DNA of 51,336 nucleotides from positions 1-51,336 of the forward strand of contig CACFFJ010000006.1 in assembly GCA_902565645.1 (NCBI GenBank). The letters are read 5' to 3'. The DNA comes from an uncultured Candidatus Actinomarina sp. Lineage in GTDB: Bacteria > Actinomycetota > Acidimicrobiia > Actinomarinales > Actinomarinaceae. Positions 24,777 to 32,626 of the stretch are shown piece by piece (positions within the stretch are counted from its first letter, which is position 1; each line of letters starts with the position of its first letter). A program made the translations under genes and the position numbers. The notes under the pieces were generated by a model that saw nothing but the letters and a program-made list of their open reading frames with translations, was not told where the DNA came from and made no database searches.

Positions 24777-26244
24777 GTTTATCTCCTAAATTGATTTTAT
24801 TTGATAGCTCTTTAAAAGCTTCAACTACTATTTTTCTAGTCTCGCTTGGTTTAATTATCTTGTCAATTAATCCAAGTCTTGCAGCTATATCAGGATTACT
24901 AAATTTATCGTTATACTCATCAACTAATTTTGATTTAAGCTCTTCTTTGTTTTCAGCACTTGCAAGTTCTCTTTTATTTATAATATCCACTGCACCTTCT
25001 GCTCCCATTACAGCAATTTCTGCACTTGGCCACGCAAACAACTTATCTGCACCAAGGCCCATTGAGTCCATCACAATATATGCGCCTCCATAAGCTTTTC
25101 TTACAACAACACAAACTCTTGGGACGCTTGCTTCACTGTAAGCATAAAGCAATTTAGCACCACTTCTGATTATTCCACTATGTTCTTGTTCTACACCAGG
25201 GAGAAAGCCTGGAACATCAACTAGTGTAAGGAGAGGTATATTAAATGCATCACAGAACCTAACAAATCTAGCAGCCTTTTCTGAAGCTTTAATATCTAAC
25301 ACCCCGGCTAGATCTAAAGGCTGGTTTGCAATTATTCCTATAGTATTTCCATTAATTCGTGAAAACGCTGTAATGATGTTTAATCCATAGTTAGCTTGGA
25401 CAGGGTATTGCTCACCATCATCAACAATATTATTTATTACATCATTCATGTCATATGGTTGATTCCTGTTTTCAGGTATAAGACTATCTAAAGTTTCAAC
25501 CGATCTTTCGTTATCATCTTCAGTTATAAACACTGGAGGTTTCTGATCAGATGATTGAGGTAAGAAACTTAATAAATATCTAACTTCTTCAAAAGCTTGC
25601 TCTTCATTTTCGCAAACCTGATGACTAACACCCGACTTTGTCCCATGAGCTTCTACACCTCCAAGTTCTTCGTATGTAACGTCTTCACCAGTGACTGTTT
25701 TTACTACACCTGGACCAGTAACATATAGCTGTCCTATTTCTTGAACTTGAAAAATAAAGTCTGTTAATGCAGGACTGTAAACTGCTCCACCTGCTGAAGG
25801 TCCAACAATTACTGAGATTTGTGGAATCTTACCTGATGCCTCAACATTTTTTTTGAATATTTGTGCATATCCGTATAAAGATGAGATACCTTCTTGAATA
25901 CGAGCTCCACCAGAATCTTTAATCCCAATTATTGGAGCTCTTGCTTCAAGAGCTAAATCCATTACTCTTAAAATTTTCTTTGCAACTATTTCTCCTAGGC
26001 TTCCTCCCATTATTGAAAAGTCTTCTGAAAATACATACACCGGTCTTCCATGTATTGTTCCTGAGCCAGTAACTACTGCTTCTCCATCAGGGTTTTCTTC
26101 TGAGACTACACTTTCGTCAATTTCTGTAAATGAACCTTCATCTAAAAGAAGATTTATTCTTTCATAGGCAGTAAGTTTGCCTTTTGGATGTTGTACTTTT
26201 TTAGCTTTTTCATCCCTTGTTTTAGCTAAATTTTCCTCTGACAT
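24757..26244 (-). CDS. Acyl-CoA carboxylase carboxyltransferase (beta) subunit
   Basis: This subunit transfers the carboxyl group from biotin to acetyl- or propionyl-CoA. It shows the crotonase-like carboxyltransferase halves: GKLTAYERINLLLDEGSF, IIGIKDSGGARIQEGISSLYGYAQIF, IVGPSAGGAVYSPALTDFIF, and in the second half LVDVPGFLPGVEQEHSGIIRSGAKLLYAYSEASVPRVCVVVRKAYGGAYIVM. I take the ATG at 26244 (MSEENLAKT, 495 residues) instead of 26316; the longer N-terminus reaches into the birA side and is not family-like. It is first in the large lipid operon. The motif set does not separate acetyl- from propionyl-CoA preference. Confidence 0.92.
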   Translation of the reverse strand: MSEENLAKTRDEKAKKVQHPKGKLTAYERINLLLDEGSFTEIDESVVSEENPDGEAVVTGSGTIHGRPVYVFSEDFSIMGGSLGEIVAKKILRVMDLALEARAPIIGIKDSGGARIQEGISSLYGYAQIFKKNVEASGKIPQISVIVGPSAGGAVYSPALTDFIFQVQEIGQLYVTGPGVVKTVTGEDVTYEELGGVEAHGTKSGVSHQVCENEEQAFEEVRYLLSFLPQSSDQKPPVFITEDDNERSVETLDSLIPENRNQPYDMNDVINNIVDDGEQYPVQANYGLNIITAFSRINGNTIGIIANQPLDLAGVLDIKASEKAARFVRFCDAFNIPLLTLVDVPGFLPGVEQEHSGIIRSGAKLLYAYSEASVPRVCVVVRKAYGGAYIVMDSMGLGADKLFAWPSAEIAVMGAEGAVDIINKRELASAENKEELKSKLVDEYNDKFSNPDIAARLGLIDKIIKPSETRKIVVEAFKELSNKINLGDKHGNIPL

Positions 26245-26277
26245 ACCAAACTTTCTTCTAGTAATGTTTATTGTTAA

Positions 26278-26292
26278 TGTAAGTATTTGACC
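26278..26292 (-). promoter_or_regulatory. Candidate shared box upstream of accD-like gene
   Basis: On the minus strand this reads GGTCAAATACTTACA. The region before fabI carries GGTCAAATAGTTATA (17122-17136): 13 of 15 positions agree, including an uninterrupted GGTCAAATA. A neighbouring ACATATGT palindrome follows on the plus strand. It may be a common regulator site for the two lipid units, but chance cannot be excluded. Confidence 0.3.
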
Positions 26293-26317
26293 TACATATG
26301 TGTAAAGAAGTAACAAG

Positions 26318-26974
26318 ATGAAGACTGTTTTTTTTGAATCTATAGAAAATACTCAGAATTATGCACTAAATAACTACAAATCTGAACCACTTTTGGTAAT
26401 TAGTTATTCACAGGAATCGGGAAGAGGAAGAGAGCAAAAAGAATGGGAAAACGCTGATCAGAGTCTTGCTGTATCCCTAGCTTTAGAGAACAAGAATCAA
26501 AATCTAAAAAATACACTTATCCCGTTAATTGCTGGCTATTGTTTTTTGGAAGTTCTTGGAAATGATGAGGTTTCACTTAAATGGCCTAATGATATAAATT
26601 TAAATGATAAAAAAGTTGGAGGTATTTTAGTTGAGGAGAGAAATCAAATAATTTGTATAGGTTTAGGTGTAAATTATTTCTGGAAAAATCCTTCCATTCC
26701 GAATGCTGGATCCTTATACAACAAAGCAATAGATAATAACTTGATAAATACTAATGCTGAAGAATGGGGGGAATTAGTTACAGATTATATCGGAAATGAT
26801 AAATTTGATTTAAATAGATATAAAAAGAAGCTAACCACTTTAGGCAAACTTGTTGAATATCCCGAAGGAAGAGGTTGGGCAAAAGATGTAGATATTGATG
26901 GTTCCTTAATTATTGAAACGCCTGAAGGGAAGATGATTAATTTAACCTCCCCCCTAATTACAGAAGTTAAGTAG
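26318..26974 (+). CDS. birA: Biotin--[acetyl-CoA-carboxylase] ligase, monofunctional
   Basis: This enzyme activates biotin and attaches it to the carboxylase BCCP domain. It has the catalytic-domain motifs ESIENTQNYALN, the biotinyl-AMP loop SQESGRGREQKEWENA, SLKWPNDINLNDKKVGGILVEE and GLGVNYFW. The 218-residue length and immediate start of the ligase fold show it lacks the N-terminal helix-turn-helix, so it is not the E. coli-type repressor. It is divergent from the carboxylase operon that encodes its substrate. Confidence 0.92.
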   Translation: MKTVFFESIENTQNYALNNYKSEPLLVISYSQESGRGREQKEWENADQSLAVSLALENKNQNLKNTLIPLIAGYCFLEVLGNDEVSLKWPNDINLNDKKVGGILVEERNQIICIGLGVNYFWKNPSIPNAGSLYNKAIDNNLINTNAEEWGELVTDYIGNDKFDLNRYKKKLTTLGKLVEYPEGRGWAKDVDIDGSLIIETPEGKMINLTSPLITEVK

Positions 26975-27000
26975 TTATTATTAGTAATGGTGAGTGATTA

Positions 27001-29097
27001 ATGAAACAATTAGTTGTAGAAAAAAATAACCCTGATCCAATATTGTGGGACACTCCAATTCCACAACCTGGGCCTGGAGAGGTCTTGATTAAAAATCATT
27101 ATTCTGTTGTTTCTTCGGGGACAGAGATGTCGACTATTGAATCTGCCAATGTTTCAATAGGTGAAAAATTACAAGATGAGACATACATTACTAAAGGTTT
27201 AGCTTTGATGAAAAAGGAAGGTTTAGCTGCAGTTTGGAATGCTGTATTCCCTAAAAATATTCTTCCAACCAAGCTGGGTTATAGTTCCTGTGGAGAAGTC
27301 ATGGAGGTTGGTGAAGGAGTTAATAATTTTCATGTAGGAGACCTAGTAGCATCAAATGGTAGTCATGCAGAGTATGTATTAGTCAGTGAGAACCTATGTG
27401 CAAGAATTCCAAATGATACGAATTTAAAGGAAAGTGCATTTACTGTTTTGGGTAGTATAGCTCTTCATGGACTGAGGCTTTCGGAAACAACACTAGGTTC
27501 AAAGATTGTAGTAATAGGTCTTGGTGTAATAGGTCAACTAGTTTGTAGACTTGCTGAGGCACAAGGATCAGAAGTTATTGGAATTGATCCGGACAAGAAT
27601 AGGAGAACGCAAGAAAATTTTTATGAATCAGTTGATGGTCTTGACTTAAACAATGTTGATTCAGTAATAATAACTGCAGCAAGTTCAAGTAATGAACCGA
27701 TTGACATAGCTACCAAAATAGCAAGAAATAAAGCAAAAATCGTAGTTGTTGGTGACATACCATTAAATATCTCTAGGAACGAGTTCTACTATAAAGAATT
27801 AGAGCTGGTTGTTTCAAAATCTTATGGTCCTGGGAGGTATGACAAACAGTATGAAAAACTTGGCAACGACTATCCAATTGAATATGTAAGATGGACAGAA
27901 AATAGAAATTTTGAAGCATTTCTGAGGCTTTTGTCAACAAAACACATCTCTTTATCTGATTTGGTTTCAGAAGAGGTGGATTTTAATGAGTCACCATTTA
28001 TTTATGAAAAATTTGAGGAAGAAGAAAAACCATTATGCATTCTTTTGAGATACGATATAAAATCTGAGCCAAAAATAGAATTCGAAGCTCATGAAATTGA
28101 ACCTGACCCAAATGTTGGAAAAGTTAAGGTGGGAATTATTGGAGCAGGTAATTTTGCTTCCACAACTATTCTTCCAATATTAAAAGAGCTAAAAAAAGAG
28201 GTTCAGATTTTAGGCATAGCTTCCTCGGGAGGCCAAAGTGCAGAAGCTTTAACAAAAAATTTCAAAATAAAGAACAAGTATCAGTCAGATTCTGAAATAT
28301 TTGAAGCTGATGAGATTGATGCTGTATTTGTACTAACTCAACACCATAATCATGCAGATCTTGTTGTTGAAGCTGTCAATAATGGTAAGGCAGTATATGT
28401 AGAGAAGCCTTTGGCTATATCAAAAGACTCAATAACAAAAATTGAAGAAGCAATGTACAACGCAGAAAATCCAAAAATATTTGTTGGTTTTAACAGAAGG
28501 TTCTCTGAGGCATCTAAATTTATAAAATCTGAATTAATTGATTCACCAGCTAATAGTATGATTTTTCGTTTTAGTGTTCCTAAATTAGAAAAAGATCACT
28601 GGACAAATTTAGAGGAATTAGGAGGAGGTAGGGTTGTTGGTGAGGCTATTCATGCAATAGACTTGTCTTCATACTTTTTTGATTCATTACCACAAAGTAT
28701 TTCATCGAATTCTCCTATAAATAGAGAAACTGGTGAAGCATTAGATAATCAAGTTTTTATAAATGTAAACTATGCAAACGGATCTCATGCTTCGATACAA
28801 TTTTTCTCTGAGACAAATCAATCCCTTGCAAAAGAGAGATTAGAGATCCATGGCTCAGGCAACTCATTCATTCTTGAGGATTTTCAATTACTTCGTTACT
28901 TGATGGGTTCTACTGACAAAGGAAAAACATTCAAAAAAGGTAAAGGCCATAAAGAGTCTATCTCTTCTTTCCTTTCTTATGTTAAAGGTGAAATACCAAA
29001 TCCATATACCTGGCTTGAGTTAAAAACAGTTGCAGTAGCGGGTATATATGCACAAAAATACATGAACTCAGGGAAGCAACACGGCATATTTTCTTAG
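27001..29097 (+). CDS. Two-domain oxidoreductase: zinc-type MDR + Gfo/Idh/MocA fusion
   Basis: The N-terminal part (about 1-350) is a medium-chain dehydrogenase: PGPGEVLIKNHYSVVSSGTEMS, KLGYSSCGEVMEVGEGV, and a Rossmann loop VIGLGVIGQLVCRLAEAQG. The C-terminal part (from about 375) is a separate NAD-binding Gfo/Idh/MocA unit with VGIIGAGNFASTTILP, the family's YVEKPLAI lysine motif and FNRRFSEA. Such two-domain proteins are known from surface-polysaccharide loci, but no sugar-nucleotide genes are adjacent here. Substrate unknown. The stop directly abuts the next ATG (TAGATG). Confidence 0.85.
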   Translation: MKQLVVEKNNPDPILWDTPIPQPGPGEVLIKNHYSVVSSGTEMSTIESANVSIGEKLQDETYITKGLALMKKEGLAAVWNAVFPKNILPTKLGYSSCGEVMEVGEGVNNFHVGDLVASNGSHAEYVLVSENLCARIPNDTNLKESAFTVLGSIALHGLRLSETTLGSKIVVIGLGVIGQLVCRLAEAQGSEVIGIDPDKNRRTQENFYESVDGLDLNNVDSVIITAASSSNEPIDIATKIARNKAKIVVVGDIPLNISRNEFYYKELELVVSKSYGPGRYDKQYEKLGNDYPIEYVRWTENRNFEAFLRLLSTKHISLSDLVSEEVDFNESPFIYEKFEEEEKPLCILLRYDIKSEPKIEFEAHEIEPDPNVGKVKVGIIGAGNFASTTILPILKELKKEVQILGIASSGGQSAEALTKNFKIKNKYQSDSEIFEADEIDAVFVLTQHHNHADLVVEAVNNGKAVYVEKPLAISKDSITKIEEAMYNAENPKIFVGFNRRFSEASKFIKSELIDSPANSMIFRFSVPKLEKDHWTNLEELGGGRVVGEAIHAIDLSSYFFDSLPQSISSNSPINRETGEALDNQVFINVNYANGSHASIQFFSETNQSLAKERLEIHGSGNSFILEDFQLLRYLMGSTDKGKTFKKGKGHKESISSFLSYVKGEIPNPYTWLELKTVAVAGIYAQKYMNSGKQHGIFS

Positions 29098-29373
29098 ATG
29101 AAACTCAAAGGAACAGAATTTCAAATTGAAGTATGGAAAGAACTATCGAAAATACCTAAAGGAGAAGTTCGAACTTATAAGCAAATTGCTAAATCTATAG
29201 GGAAACCAAAATCTTCAAGAGCTGTAGCAAATGCCTGTGCAAAAAATCCTTATCCTATTGTTATTCCATGTCACAGAGTCATACGTTCCGACGGTACTGT
29301 AGGAGGGTATAGCGGTCAAGGTGGAGTTAAATTAAAAAAAGAATTACTAAAAAAAGAAGGTGTAAGGCTTTAA
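29098..29373 (+). CDS. ogt: Methylated-DNA--protein cysteine methyltransferase, C-domain only
   Basis: This protein repairs O6-alkylguanine by moving the alkyl group onto its own cysteine. The active PCHRVI motif with C58 is intact, preceded by GEVRTYKQIAKSIGKPKSSRAVANACAKNPYPIVI and followed by SDGTVGGYSGQGGVKLKKELL. Only the DNA-binding/active domain exists (91 residues versus about 160-180 for Ogt/MGMT). Unlike alkyltransferase-like proteins it keeps the Cys, so it may still be catalytic. It follows the oxidoreductase without a gap. Confidence 0.85.
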   Translation: MKLKGTEFQIEVWKELSKIPKGEVRTYKQIAKSIGKPKSSRAVANACAKNPYPIVIPCHRVIRSDGTVGGYSGQGGVKLKKELLKKEGVRL

Positions 29374-29380
29374 AGTAAAG

Positions 29381-29453
29381 CGGCCACGGCAGGATTCGAA
29401 CCTGCGACACCAGGTTTAGGAAACCTGTGCTCTATCCCCTGAGCTACGCGGCC
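29381..29453 (-). tRNA. tRNA-Arg (anticodon CCU)
   Basis: On the minus strand the sequence folds as a 73-nt cloverleaf. Acceptor GGCCGCG pairs with CGTGGCC (one G-U), the D-arm has GCTC/GAGC, anticodon stem CAGGT/ACCTG encloses loop TTCCTAA with anticodon CCT, and T-arm GCAGG TTCGAAT CCTGC is canonical. The discriminator is G, and CCA is not encoded. It decodes AGG. Confidence 0.97.
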
Positions 29454-29508
29454 ATAAAAAACAGACTAAACTATTATTTCATAAATAACTCTATACGAAA
29501 GGATAAAG

Positions 29509-30477
29509 TTGTTTGCAGTAGAAGCAAAAAACCTAAAAAAAACATTTAAAACAAAACAAGGTGACGTAGAAGCTGTAAAAGATGTTAGTTTTCAGGTAAA
29601 CAATGGGGAAATATTTGGGATATTGGGACCAAATGGAGCTGGAAAAAGTACAACAATTTTAATGCTCACTACTTTATTAAGAGTCACTTCTGGTAATGGG
29701 AAGATACAAGGTCTAGATGTTGGACAAGATGATTCTGAAGTTAGAAAAAAAATTGGAATTGCATTACAAGATACGGGGATAGATAACTTATTAACTGGAA
29801 GAGAATTATTCTTCACGACCGCAAGACTTTGGGGATTCTCGAAGTCTGATGCAAAAAAAAGAACATTGGAAATGCTTGATTTAGTAGGTTTAACTGAAGC
29901 TGCTGACAGGAGAGTCAAAACATATTCTGGTGGAATGAAAAGAAGACTTGATTTAGGTCTTAGTTTGGTTCACAAACCTGAAGTTTTATTTCTTGATGAG
30001 CCAACAACTGGGTTGGATCCAGGATCTCGAAGAGTCTTATGGGAGGAAATTAAAAGATTACGAGAAGATGGCGTAACAATAATTTTAACAACTCAGTACC
30101 TAGAAGAAGCTGATGAATTGGCGGACAGAATTTCAATAATTGATAACGGTCTTGTAGTTGCAGAAGGGACACCAGATGAATTAAAAACTTCTATTGGTGG
30201 AGATGTTATTACATTTATTTTTCACTCCTATGAAGATGCAAAGAAGGCCAAAGGTCTTGTTAGTAATTCTGAAATTGAAAATAATGAATTAAGAACTACA
30301 GTTGAAAACGGTGCTGAGAGAATTCCTGACTTATTAAACAAACTTTCAGAAAATGAGTTAGAGGTGGTATCAGTTTCTGCAAACAAACCTTCTCTTGATG
30401 ATGTTTTTCTTCAAGTTACAGGATATAGGTTAGAAGGAGCAGCAGATACAGAAGAGGAATTAATTGAAAATGAATAA
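29509..30477 (+). CDS. ABC transporter ATP-binding protein, DrrA-like
   Basis: A drug or lipid exporter ATPase of the daunorubicin-resistance type. It shows Walker A GPNGAGKST, Q-loop region GIALQDTGIDNLLTGRELFFTTARLWG, signature YSGGMKRRLDL, Walker B VLFLDEPTTGLDP and the H-loop region LTTQYLEEADELADR (His replaced by Gln-Tyr, as usual for DrrA). A C-terminal regulatory segment of about 90 residues includes KPSLDDVFLQVTG. The start is TTG, supported by AAAGGA five bases before it. It overlaps the permease gene and together they form a two-gene exporter. Confidence 0.9.
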   Translation: MFAVEAKNLKKTFKTKQGDVEAVKDVSFQVNNGEIFGILGPNGAGKSTTILMLTTLLRVTSGNGKIQGLDVGQDDSEVRKKIGIALQDTGIDNLLTGRELFFTTARLWGFSKSDAKKRTLEMLDLVGLTEAADRRVKTYSGGMKRRLDLGLSLVHKPEVLFLDEPTTGLDPGSRRVLWEEIKRLREDGVTIILTTQYLEEADELADRISIIDNGLVVAEGTPDELKTSIGGDVITFIFHSYEDAKKAKGLVSNSEIENNELRTTVENGAERIPDLLNKLSENELEVVSVSANKPSLDDVFLQVTGYRLEGAADTEEELIENE

Positions 30478-31270
30478 TTCAAATGCTCCGTTTTTATTAC
30501 AACTAGGGATACTAACCAAAAGACTTTTATTAAGACTATCAAGGAGACCTTTAGCTGAGCTGCCGAATATATTTATTTCTGCATTTTTTTTACTTGTTTA
30601 CGATGGAGCACTCGGAGGGGTTTTTGGAGGAAGTGCTGCAGGAACTCCTTTTGATTTTGCAAAAGGAAATTTTTTAAATTTTATTTTGCCTGTTTCAATT
30701 GTTTCTGCATCAGTTAGTGGTGGGGCATCAGGAATATATCTAGTAGAAGATATTGAGTCCGGTGTATTTAAGAGATATCAAGGAATGCCAATTTCAAAAT
30801 GGGCAATAATTTTGGCCCCAATTGTTGTAGGCGCAGTAAGAGTTTTATTACAAGCTACTTTAATTATGACTCTTGGAAATCTTATTGGAGCAGACCCTGC
30901 AACAGGTATATGGGGTTATTTTGCAGTTTTAGGAATGGCGTTCTTTTGGGGTATGGGTTTTGCAGGCTATTCTGTTGCTGCAGGTGTTAGGTCTGGTTCT
31001 TCTCAAGGAGCACAAGCCGCTACCTTCCTCTTTTTTCCTGCTTTATTTTTAGCTCCTACTTTTACACCTAGATATGCACTAAAAGGATGGCTTGAAACAG
31101 CAGCAGCTTATAATCCAACAACATATGTTTTAGAAGGAATGAGAGCAATAATGATTGAAGGCTGGGTTTCAGATTTAATATTAAAAGGATTTCTGGTTGC
31201 TGGAGGTTTTGCTTTTATTACTTTAACTTTTGCTGTACTTTCAGCTAGAAGAGCTACAGAAAAATCGTAA
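30470..31270 (+). CDS. ABC-2 type permease, DrrB-like
   Basis: The membrane partner of the preceding ATPase: about six hydrophobic segments, an N-terminal LTKRLLLRLSRRPLAELPNIF amphipathic region, and the conserved EDIESGVFKRYQGMPISKWAIILAPI loop typical of ABC-2/DrrB. The C-terminal AAAYNPTTYVLEGMRAIMIEGW block is also family-typical. I use the ATG at 30470; a TTG at 30464 is possible because GAGGA lies five bases before it. The gene overlaps the ATPase by 8 bases (ATG) or 14 (TTG). Substrate unknown. Confidence 0.87.
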   Translation: MNNSNAPFLLQLGILTKRLLLRLSRRPLAELPNIFISAFFLLVYDGALGGVFGGSAAGTPFDFAKGNFLNFILPVSIVSASVSGGASGIYLVEDIESGVFKRYQGMPISKWAIILAPIVVGAVRVLLQATLIMTLGNLIGADPATGIWGYFAVLGMAFFWGMGFAGYSVAAGVRSGSSQGAQAATFLFFPALFLAPTFTPRYALKGWLETAAAYNPTTYVLEGMRAIMIEGWVSDLILKGFLVAGGFAFITLTFAVLSARRATEKS

Positions 31271-31280
31271 TTTACGATTT
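31262..31280. repeat. Perfect 9-bp inverted repeat over the permease stop codon
   Basis: AAATCGTAA and TTACGATTT are separated by one base and include the stop codon of the DrrB-like gene. As RNA this could form a six-pair hairpin with a seven-base loop; no clean U-run follows, so it is at best a weak terminator. It may equally be an operator for the ribosomal L25 gene 47 bases downstream. Confidence 0.35.
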
Positions 31281-31307
31281 AATTATTATATAAATTTAGT
31301 TACTCTA

Positions 31308-31313
31308 TATAAT
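31308..31313 (+). promoter_or_regulatory. -10 element of the L25 gene
   Basis: TATAAT is followed by a short leader containing the Shine-Dalgarno sequence AGGGA before the ATG at 31327. No clear -35 box is visible at the right distance. Confidence 0.45.
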
Positions 31314-31326
31314 TCTTAGGGAAATT

Positions 31327-32040
31327 ATGGAAACAAATCTAGAAGCAACAATTAGAAAAGATACAGGTTCAGCAGAGTCAAGAAGGCTAAGGTCTGCAGG
31401 ATCAATACCTGCAATTGTATATGGTCTAGGTATGGATCCAAAGCCAGTGTCGATAGATGCTAGAGAGTTTACAAATGCACTTAAAACAGAAGCTGGAACA
31501 AATGTAATTTTAACTTTATCAATTGGAAAAAAAGACAAAGTAACAGCCCTTCCAAGAGAGATACAGAGACATCCATATAAGGATCAAATTCTTCATGTAG
31601 ATCTTATTCAAATAGATCTTACCCAAACTGTTGAAGCAGATGTATCAGTCAGCTTTACAGGAACACCAATGGGGGTTAAAGAAGAAGGGGGTGTTGTTCA
31701 GACCGTAAACAACACAATTACTATTGTTGCTCTACCAGCAGCAATACCGTCCTCACTTGAATTAGACATTTCTGAATTAAATGTTGGTGACAATGCAGTA
31801 GCAAGAGACGTGAAGTTACCAGATGGAGTTGAATTAGCAAATGAAGAGGATGATTCAATATTGGTGACTATAACTATTCCTAGAGCAGCTGTTGAAGAAG
31901 AAGAAGCAGCTGAAGGTCTTGAGGGCGAAGAAGGTCTTGAGGGCGAAGAAGGTCTTGAGGGTGAAGAAGGTGAAGAGTCTGGTGAGGAATCTGGTGAGGA
32001 ATCTGGTGAAGAACAGTCCTCAGAAGAAAGTGGAGAATAA
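31327..32040 (+). CDS. rplY: Ribosomal protein L25/CTC (TL5-type) with repetitive acidic tail
   Basis: The N-terminal domain (about 1-92) has the 5S-rRNA-binding L25 pattern IRKDTGSAESRRLRSAGSIPAIVYGLG, and the central TL5-type beta domain runs to about 185 (IPSSLELDISELNVGDNAVARDVKLP). The last about 45 residues are almost only Glu, Gly, Leu and Ser in repeats EGLEGEE and SGEE. The underlying DNA is three 18-bp and three 12-bp tandem units. The C-terminus overlaps the pth start by 11 bases, so changes in the tail are limited at its end. Confidence 0.93.
   Translation: METNLEATIRKDTGSAESRRLRSAGSIPAIVYGLGMDPKPVSIDAREFTNALKTEAGTNVILTLSIGKKDKVTALPREIQRHPYKDQILHVDLIQIDLTQTVEADVSVSFTGTPMGVKEEGGVVQTVNNTITIVALPAAIPSSLELDISELNVGDNAVARDVKLPDGVELANEEDDSILVTITIPRAAVEEEEAAEGLEGEEGLEGEEGLEGEEGEESGEESGEESGEEQSSEESGE
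31915..32013 (+). repeat. Tandem repeats encoding the acidic tail of L25
   Basis: Three 18-bp units (GGTCTTGAGGGCGAAGAA, the third with one change) at 31915-31968 are followed by a short link and three 12-bp units (TCTGGTGAGGAA) at 31978-32013. Both unit lengths are multiples of three, so copy-number change would keep the frame. The two repeat families share a GGTGA(A/G)GA core. Confidence 0.92.
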
Positions 32041-32626
32041 AGATAAATTAATCTTTGTTGGTCTTTGGAATCCTCAAAAAGAATATAAAAAGACCAGACA
32101 TAATATTGGTGCTGATTCCTTATTTGCTTTTTGTGAAAAATATAATATAAATTTAAAGAATCATAAATCTGGAAAATTTCAAATTGGTAGTTATGAAATA
32201 GATGATTGCGAACTAGACGTAGTTGTGCCAATGGTCTCTATGAACAATTCAGGCGAAGCCTTAAGAGAATATCTTAAAAATAAAAATATTAATTATGAGA
32301 ATATTGTAGTTATACATGATGATATTGATCTTGCATTTGGAAGACTTAGGTTGAAATTAGGTAGTAGTGACGGGGGTCATAATGGGATTAAGTCTATAAA
32401 TAGTGTTATTAATTCGGCTGATTATTTTCGCTTAAGGATAGGTGTTGGGAGACCTCCAACGGGTACTGATCCTGCTGAGTTTGTACTTTCAAGATTCAGC
32501 TCCGAGGAAGTAGAAGAAGTTAATTTTTTGGTAGAAGATACAATAGATATTGTTAGAGTATTTCATAAAGATAGAGAGTTAGCTATAAAGCAAGCCTCGG
32601 AAAGAAGAATAATTGACGTAGTATGA
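32030..32626 (+). CDS. pth: Peptidyl-tRNA hydrolase
   Basis: This enzyme recycles peptidyl-tRNA. Conserved catalytic residues are Asn14 (GLWNPQKEY), His24 (KKTRHNIG) and the Asp in VIHDDIDLAFG. GSSDGGHNGIKSI and RLRIGVGRPPTGTDPAEFVLSRF are also typical. The usual GLGNPG box reads GLWNPQ, an uncommon change. The ORF track starts at 31892, but that extension is the shifted frame of the L25 repeats (LRAKKVLRAKKV). I choose the GTG at 32030, which leaves the normal short N-terminus (198 residues) and is preceded by the purine-rich AGAAGAAA. It overlaps L25 by 11 bases and pgsA by 4. Confidence 0.88.
   Translation: MENKDKLIFVGLWNPQKEYKKTRHNIGADSLFAFCEKYNINLKNHKSGKFQIGSYEIDDCELDVVVPMVSMNNSGEALREYLKNKNINYENIVVIHDDIDLAFGRLRLKLGSSDGGHNGIKSINSVINSADYFRLRIGVGRPPTGTDPAEFVLSRFSSEEVEEVNFLVEDTIDIVRVFHKDRELAIKQASERRIIDVV

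Noticed and set aside
26245-26316. Upstream extension of the carboxylase beta subunit
   Set aside because: Hydrophobic, non-family sequence over the divergent promoter region; MSEENLAKT is the natural start.
31892-32029. N-terminal extension of the pth ORF (MKKKKQLKVLRAKKVLRAKKV)
   Set aside because: It is the +1-shifted reading of the L25 tail repeats; Pth proteins start just before the GLxNP box, and a GTG with upstream purines exists at 32030.
31698-32231. Minus-strand ORF of 177 residues with Ser/Pro repeats
   Set aside because: It is the antisense of the L25 acidic repeats and the pth start; no family features.
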